Assembly (NCBI GenBank): GCA_030039095.1
Contig: JASHQP010000076.1
Location: 1 to 17,120, forward strand
Reading direction: 5' to 3'
DNA: 17,120 nucleotides
Source of the DNA: Streptosporangiaceae bacterium
GTDB lineage: Bacteria > Actinomycetota > Actinomycetes > Streptosporangiales > Streptosporangiaceae
Positions 14,125 through 17,120 of the stretch are shown piece after piece. A program made the translations under genes and the position numbers. Position 1 is the first letter of the stretch, and each line of letters begins with the position of its first letter. The notes below the pieces were generated by a model. It worked only from the letters and a program-made list of their open reading frames with translations, made no database searches and was not told the DNA's origin.

Positions 14125-14982
14125 TTACGCCGTCGGCGACTGGGTCACCGTGCCGCTGCCGGAGCCGCCGCTGGCCGCTGAGACCGGTGCGTTGGCGGTG
14201 GGCGCGACCTGGATCGACCCGGTGAGGCCGCCGGTGCTCTGGCCCTGGTTGGTGCCACCTGCGGTGGGCGTCTGGGTGACGCTGCCGCTGCCGGTGCTCT
14301 GGTTCGCGGCTGAGACTGGCGCGTTGGCCGTGGGCGCGACCTGGATGGGTCCGGTCAGGGTTCCTGACTGGCCGGTGCTGCCTGCGGTGGGTGTCTGGGT
14401 GACGGTGCCGCTGGACCCGGTGGAGTCGGCCGAGACCGGCGTGTTGGTCGTCGGTGCGACCTGGATCGGGCCGATCAGGCTGCCTGTCGGCGAGCTGCCG
14501 GTCGGCGGTGTGGTCGGCTGGGTGCCAGTGGGTGGTGTGGTCGGCTGGCTGCCGGTGGGTGGCGTGCCAGGTCCGCCTGGGTTGGTGCCGGTCGGCGAGC
14601 TGCCGGTCGGCGGCGTGCCGGGCTGGGTGCCTGACGGCCGCGTGCCGTGCGTGCCTGGCTTGCCGGACTGCGATGCACCAGGGTCGCCGTAATGCGACGG
14701 GGCATGACCAGCGCCCTGGCTGCCCGAAAGCCAGAAGCTGAACTGGGCGCTGAGCGTGCACGGCGATGCCTTCATCGACCGCGACCAGCTCCGCTTGCCG
14801 TGGTGACGGCAGTTGTGGTGGTGACCGTAGCTCAGGCCGAGCTTGGACAGGGTCTGCTGGCTCCCCATGTTGGACTGGGCGCCCGAGTGCGGGGCCGCGC
14901 AGGCCAGCGCGCAGACCGCCAGGATCACTGGGACCAGCACGCCGGCGGCCGCTGCCGCAGAGCGCGTCAGGATCTTATGCAT
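14125..14982 (-). CDS. Secreted Pro/Thr/Gly-rich protein with three C-terminal repeats
   Basis: A 285-residue protein with no recognised enzymatic domain. ATG 14982 is chosen for AAGGAG nine bases upstream; an in-frame TTG at 14991 sits directly against that site. The N-terminus is a signal peptide (MHKILTRSAAAAAGVLVPVILAVCALACAA). A basic His/Arg/Ser segment follows, with two Cys residues (CRHH and SPCTL), then a Pro-Thr-Gly region built from TPPTG-type units. The C-terminal 120 residues are three repeats of about 40-44 residues, each with IQVAPTxNxPVSA and later VTQ(T/S)PTA. Likely an exported wall or surface protein. The repeat spacing slightly recalls chaplin-type surface proteins but lacks their Cys/Asn pattern, so I do not assign it. 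It is 82 bp downstream of the mucin-like gene and probably cotranscribed with it. Confidence 0.8.
   Translation of the reverse strand: MHKILTRSAAAAAGVLVPVILAVCALACAAPHSGAQSNMGSQQTLSKLGLSYGHHHNCRHHGKRSWSRSMKASPCTLSAQFSFWLSGSQGAGHAPSHYGDPGASQSGKPGTHGTRPSGTQPGTPPTGSSPTGTNPGGPGTPPTGSQPTTPPTGTQPTTPPTGSSPTGSLIGPIQVAPTTNTPVSADSTGSSGTVTQTPTAGSTGQSGTLTGPIQVAPTANAPVSAANQSTGSGSVTQTPTAGGTNQGQSTGGLTGSIQVAPTANAPVSAASGGSGSGTVTQSPTA
14128..14487 (-). repeat. Three in-gene tandem repeats (132/120-bp period)
   Basis: The element GCGACCTGGAT recurs at 14204, 14336 and 14456, marking three units 132 and 120 bp apart that encode the IQVAPT...PVSA...VTQTPTA repeat. Period is a multiple of three, so the frame is kept. 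Confidence 0.8.
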
Positions 14983-15064
14983 GACTCGCAACTCCTTGCT
15001 GAGGTTGTTGGGTTAGCCCGGGCCTGATCCGGCCCTGACTTGGCTGACTGGCGAGGCCAGCCGG

Positions 15065-16513
15065 CTAGCCCGGAACCTCTAGCGCGGAGACGAGTGTCGA
15101 GGTAGGAACGCGGCCGGAATTGACGACGGCCCAGAACAGGCCGCTCGGAGAGAGATAGGCGCTGAGGAAGGCCGCAACGGTTCCGCCTGAGCCTCCCGAG
15201 CCGCCAGGGCCGGCGCTCGCGCTGGCCGCTGGCCCGTCGACCGGAGCGGTGCCGCCGCCGGTTCCTGAGGAGGAGCGCCTCCTCCGGCTGCTGGGCCCGG
15301 CTGTTCCGGACGATCCGGCAGGAGCGGCGCCGAGGCCAAGGCCGAGGGCAAGCGTGCCGAGGCCGACAAGGCCCGCTGCGGTTGCTGCGAGGGCAGCCGG
15401 AGACGGGAGCCCTGCAGCGATTGCTGCGAGGCCGGTCCTCGGTGAAGCGGCGGCGGCCGATGTTGCCGGTGGCTGGACCGTGGCGCCGGGCCGGGAGGTG
15501 ACGGCGCCGGGGGCAAGGAAGTGGGCCCGTGCCGACGCGGCGGGAGTGGTGATCGCGGTGGTGGTGCTGCCCGGGAGAGTGCCCCTGACTCCGGGGCTGG
15601 TGGCGGTGCTTCCGGGGGTGGCGCCCGAGCTACCCGGAGGGGTGCCCGTGCCGCCCGGCACGCTGCCCGTGCCGCCAGGGGAAGAGCCTGTGCCGCCAGA
15701 CGCGGTCGCCGCGACGCCGGGCGGAGTGACAACGCCGTGGGCCGTGCCGAGCATCTGGCTGACCACCGAGGTGGCAGACGTGGTGATTCCGCTGACGGTG
15801 CTGGTCGCCGTCGTGACGATCGCGTGGGTCGTGCCGAGCAGCGGGGTGACCACGGAGGTGACCGGAGCGGTGATGCTGCTGACGGCGCCATCCGCCGATG
15901 CGATGGTGTCGCTGCCGGTGGTGACCACCCGGGTCGCGGTCGAGGTCACGGTCTGGGTCGCCGGCGCGGTGACGGCGGAGACGGTGCCGCTCACCGAGGA
16001 CGTCACGGCGTTCCCGACGGTCGCCACGCGCGTCACGGTCGAAGAGGCCGGCCCGGTAGCGGCAGCCACCGTGCCGGTCAGCGAGGACGTCACGGCGCTG
16101 CCCGTCGAGGCGGCCTGGCTGCTGGCCGAGGACACCGCGCTGCTGGCCGAGGACACTGCGCCGCTGGCCGAGGAAGCCGAGTCGGAAGCGCTGGTTGTCG
16201 CCGTCGGTGTGGAAGCTGGGGTGCTGGACGCAGACCCCGAGTCGGTCACCGTCGAGACGGCCGTCTGGGCCGTCGAGGTCGTCTGTCCCGTCGCCGAGGA
16301 CAGGCCCCCAGCGACCGAAGAGGTGCTCCTGGCGACGCCGCCGGCGGGCCCATCCTGGGCCGTCGTAGCGCTGGGACTGGTTGCCGCCGACGCGGATCGC
16401 GCGGTGAGGAGGGAGAAGGCGACGGCCGCGCCTATGGCAGCTATGGCCACGCCTGCGGCGCATAGGCAAAGCCGCAGGACTCTAGTGACTTCCCCCCTAG
16501 TCACAACCAGCAA
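15065..16513 (-). CDS. Secreted mucin-like Ser/Thr/Ala-rich surface protein
   Basis: Up to 482 residues, without a recognised domain. Near the N-terminus a signal peptide is clear (VLRLCLCAAGVAIAAIGAAVAFSLL, then ARSASA as likely cleavage site). Residues about 45-280 are Ser/Thr/Ala/Val-rich with short repeats, including a heptad-like SAVSSAS run. Then come a Gly/Pro/Ser/Thr linker, a C-terminal hydrophobic segment (ALAATAAGLVGLGTLALGLGLGA), a basic SSRRRR patch and a final conserved-looking tail (AFLSAYLSPSGLFWAVV). This suggests an exported stalk re-anchored at its C-terminus. The start is unclear: TTG 16513 and GTG 16504 both lack a good ribosome-binding site. A long + strand frame over the same bases (15249-16541) is rejected because the - strand has the signal peptide. 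The next gene is the repeat protein, same direction. Confidence 0.75.
   Translation of the reverse strand: MLVVTRGEVTRVLRLCLCAAGVAIAAIGAAVAFSLLTARSASAATSPSATTAQDGPAGGVARSTSSVAGGLSSATGQTTSTAQTAVSTVTDSGSASSTPASTPTATTSASDSASSASGAVSSASSAVSSASSQAASTGSAVTSSLTGTVAAATGPASSTVTRVATVGNAVTSSVSGTVSAVTAPATQTVTSTATRVVTTGSDTIASADGAVSSITAPVTSVVTPLLGTTHAIVTTATSTVSGITTSATSVVSQMLGTAHGVVTPPGVAATASGGTGSSPGGTGSVPGGTGTPPGSSGATPGSTATSPGVRGTLPGSTTTAITTPAASARAHFLAPGAVTSRPGATVQPPATSAAAASPRTGLAAIAAGLPSPAALAATAAGLVGLGTLALGLGLGAAPAGSSGTAGPSSRRRRSSSGTGGGTAPVDGPAASASAGPGGSGGSGGTVAAFLSAYLSPSGLFWAVVNSGRVPTSTLVSALEVPG
16119..16181 (-). repeat. 21-bp tandem repeat, three copies, in the mucin-like gene
   Basis: Units at 16119-16139, 16140-16160 and 16161-16181 share CTGGCCGAGGA and encode a seven-residue SAVSSAS-type repeat. 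In-frame period, so copy number could vary without breaking the gene. Confidence 0.75.
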
Positions 16514-16571
16514 CTTAATTCGCTCTGGTCGTTTTGTCTAGGTCATGATCGGCTCAATGGGTTAATCTAAA

Positions 16572-16604
16572 TTGCGTAGTACGCAGTTCATGCGCGATAC
16601 GCAA
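16572..16604 (+). promoter_or_regulatory. Operator-like inverted repeats before the TetR gene
   Basis: TTGCGTA (16572-16578) is a perfect inverted match to TACGCAA (16598-16604), and an inner GCGTA-G-TACGC palindrome sits at 16574-16584. The position between divergent genes fits a TetR autoregulatory operator that could also control the mucin-like gene. Confidence 0.45.
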
Positions 16605-16649
16605 GATCTTTGGGGCCCAGGTGGCGAGGTGACCGACGGGGGTGGCGAG

Positions 16650-17120
16650 GTGACATCAGCACCTGTGGCAGCCGGAACTGCGCCCGCACGCCGCCGGGAT
16701 CGGCAGAAGGAGGAGACCCGGCTCGCCCTGGCCCTGGCCGCCTTCGATCTGGCCAGGGAGCGCGGCCTGGCCAGCGTGCGCGTTCCCCAGATCGCGGCCG
16801 CGGCCGGCGTCTCCCCGCGGACCTTCAACAACTACTTCCCGAGCAAGGAAGCGGCGGTCGTCTGGCCTGCCACCCTTCGGGCCGGCCAGCTGGCGGCCAG
16901 CCTGGCGAACCGTCCCGCGGCGGAGTCGATGGCCGATGCCATCGTGGCGACCGTCGCCGGACACGACGGCGCCGGTGAGGTGGACGGCCTGCCGGCCGGC
17001 TGGCTGGACCAGTTCCGGGCTCTGGTGGCGGCCGAGCCCTCACTGCACGGCGAATGCCTCCAGGCCGCTGCCGCCGCCGAGACCGCGCTGGCCGACGCCA
17101 TCGCCCGCCGTGCCGGCGCG
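16650..17120 (+). CDS. TetR/AcrR-family transcriptional regulator (3' end outside window)
   Basis: The frame is open from 16590 through the window end, giving at least 157 residues from GTG 16650. The N-terminal DNA-binding domain is clear: RQKEETRLALALAAFDLARERG, then VPQIAAAAGVSPRTFNNYFPSKEAAV, the classic TetR helix-turn-helix. The C-terminal ligand domain is only partly present and poor in recognisable motifs. Possible starts are ATG 16590 (inside operator-like repeats, no ribosome-binding site), GTG 16629 and GTG 16650 (GGGGG seven bases upstream, preferred). A 14-bp direct repeat GGTGGCGAGGTGAC (16620-16633, 16641-16654) duplicates the start region with a 21-bp period, so both GTGs have similar context. 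Divergent from the mucin-like gene, which it may regulate. Confidence 0.88.
   Translation, partial: MTSAPVAAGTAPARRRDRQKEETRLALALAAFDLARERGLASVRVPQIAAAAGVSPRTFNNYFPSKEAAVVWPATLRAGQLAASLANRPAAESMADAIVATVAGHDGAGEVDGLPAGWLDQFRALVAAEPSLHGECLQAAAAAETALADAIARRAGA

Noticed and set aside
14102..14692. + strand frame over the repeat protein
   Set aside because: Antisense of the repeats; the - strand gene has a signal peptide and a good ribosome-binding site.
14125..14982. Chaplin identity for the repeat protein
   Set aside because: The repeats lack the Cys pair and Asn-rich core of chaplins; only a loose resemblance in Val/Pro spacing.
15249..16541. 430-residue + strand open frame over the mucin-like gene
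   Set aside because: The - strand frame has a clear signal peptide, a C-terminal membrane segment and repeats. The + frame is its complement, without a ribosome-binding site or recognisable start region.
1..17120. CRISPR arrays, insertion sequences, transposases or integrases
   Set aside because: None seen on either strand; the only regular repeats are in-gene coding repeats and short operator-like sites.

Overview
The window looks like chromosomal DNA of a high-GC Actinomycetota: very GC-rich third codon positions, frequent GTG starts, many 4-bp ATGA/GTGA stop-start overlaps, a membrane-anchored double FKBP protein of actinobacterial type, and long low-complexity secreted proteins. I cannot name the genus from sequence alone.

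Region 1 (1-9845, + strand) is a carbohydrate-metabolism cluster, apparently the 3' part of a larger operon that enters from the left. In order it has the tail of an unrecognised protein, a PfkB-family sugar kinase, a divergent uronate isomerase (UxaC)-like protein, a DeoR-family sugar-responsive repressor, a ThuA-like protein, two Gfo/Idh/MocA oxidoreductases, a transketolase split into two polypeptides, and a glutamate-1-semialdehyde-aminomutase-like class III aminotransferase. The first three junctions and two later ones are overlaps. Gaps of 151, 120 and 65 bp separate sub-blocks. Together they suggest oxidation, isomerisation and phosphorylation of an unusual sugar or sugar acid, two-carbon transfer by transketolase, and an amino-transfer step. 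The substrate is not determined, and no transporter or aldolase is visible here.

Region 2 (9846-11589) has two weak hairpins between converging genes, a - strand membrane-anchored protein with two FKBP prolyl-isomerase domains, and a tRNA-Thr(TGU) with encoded CCA.

Region 3 (11590-13936) is a small accessory module. A - strand pair encodes an XRE-HTH/ImmA (HEXXH peptidase) protein and a PIN-domain protein that appears frameshifted. Upstream is a dense set of AAGTTGC half-sites, a likely autoregulatory operator. This resembles a type II toxin-antitoxin pair. It is followed by a canonical tRNA-Arg(CCG) and, one base later, a divergent tRNA-like sequence with anticodon CCU.

Region 4 (13937-17120) has a strong 16-bp-stem terminator and two - strand secreted low-complexity proteins: a three-repeat Pro/Thr/Gly-rich one and a mucin-like Ser/Thr/Ala-rich one with a C-terminal membrane segment. 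A divergently transcribed TetR-family regulator, cut off by the window end, has operator-like palindromes in front of it.
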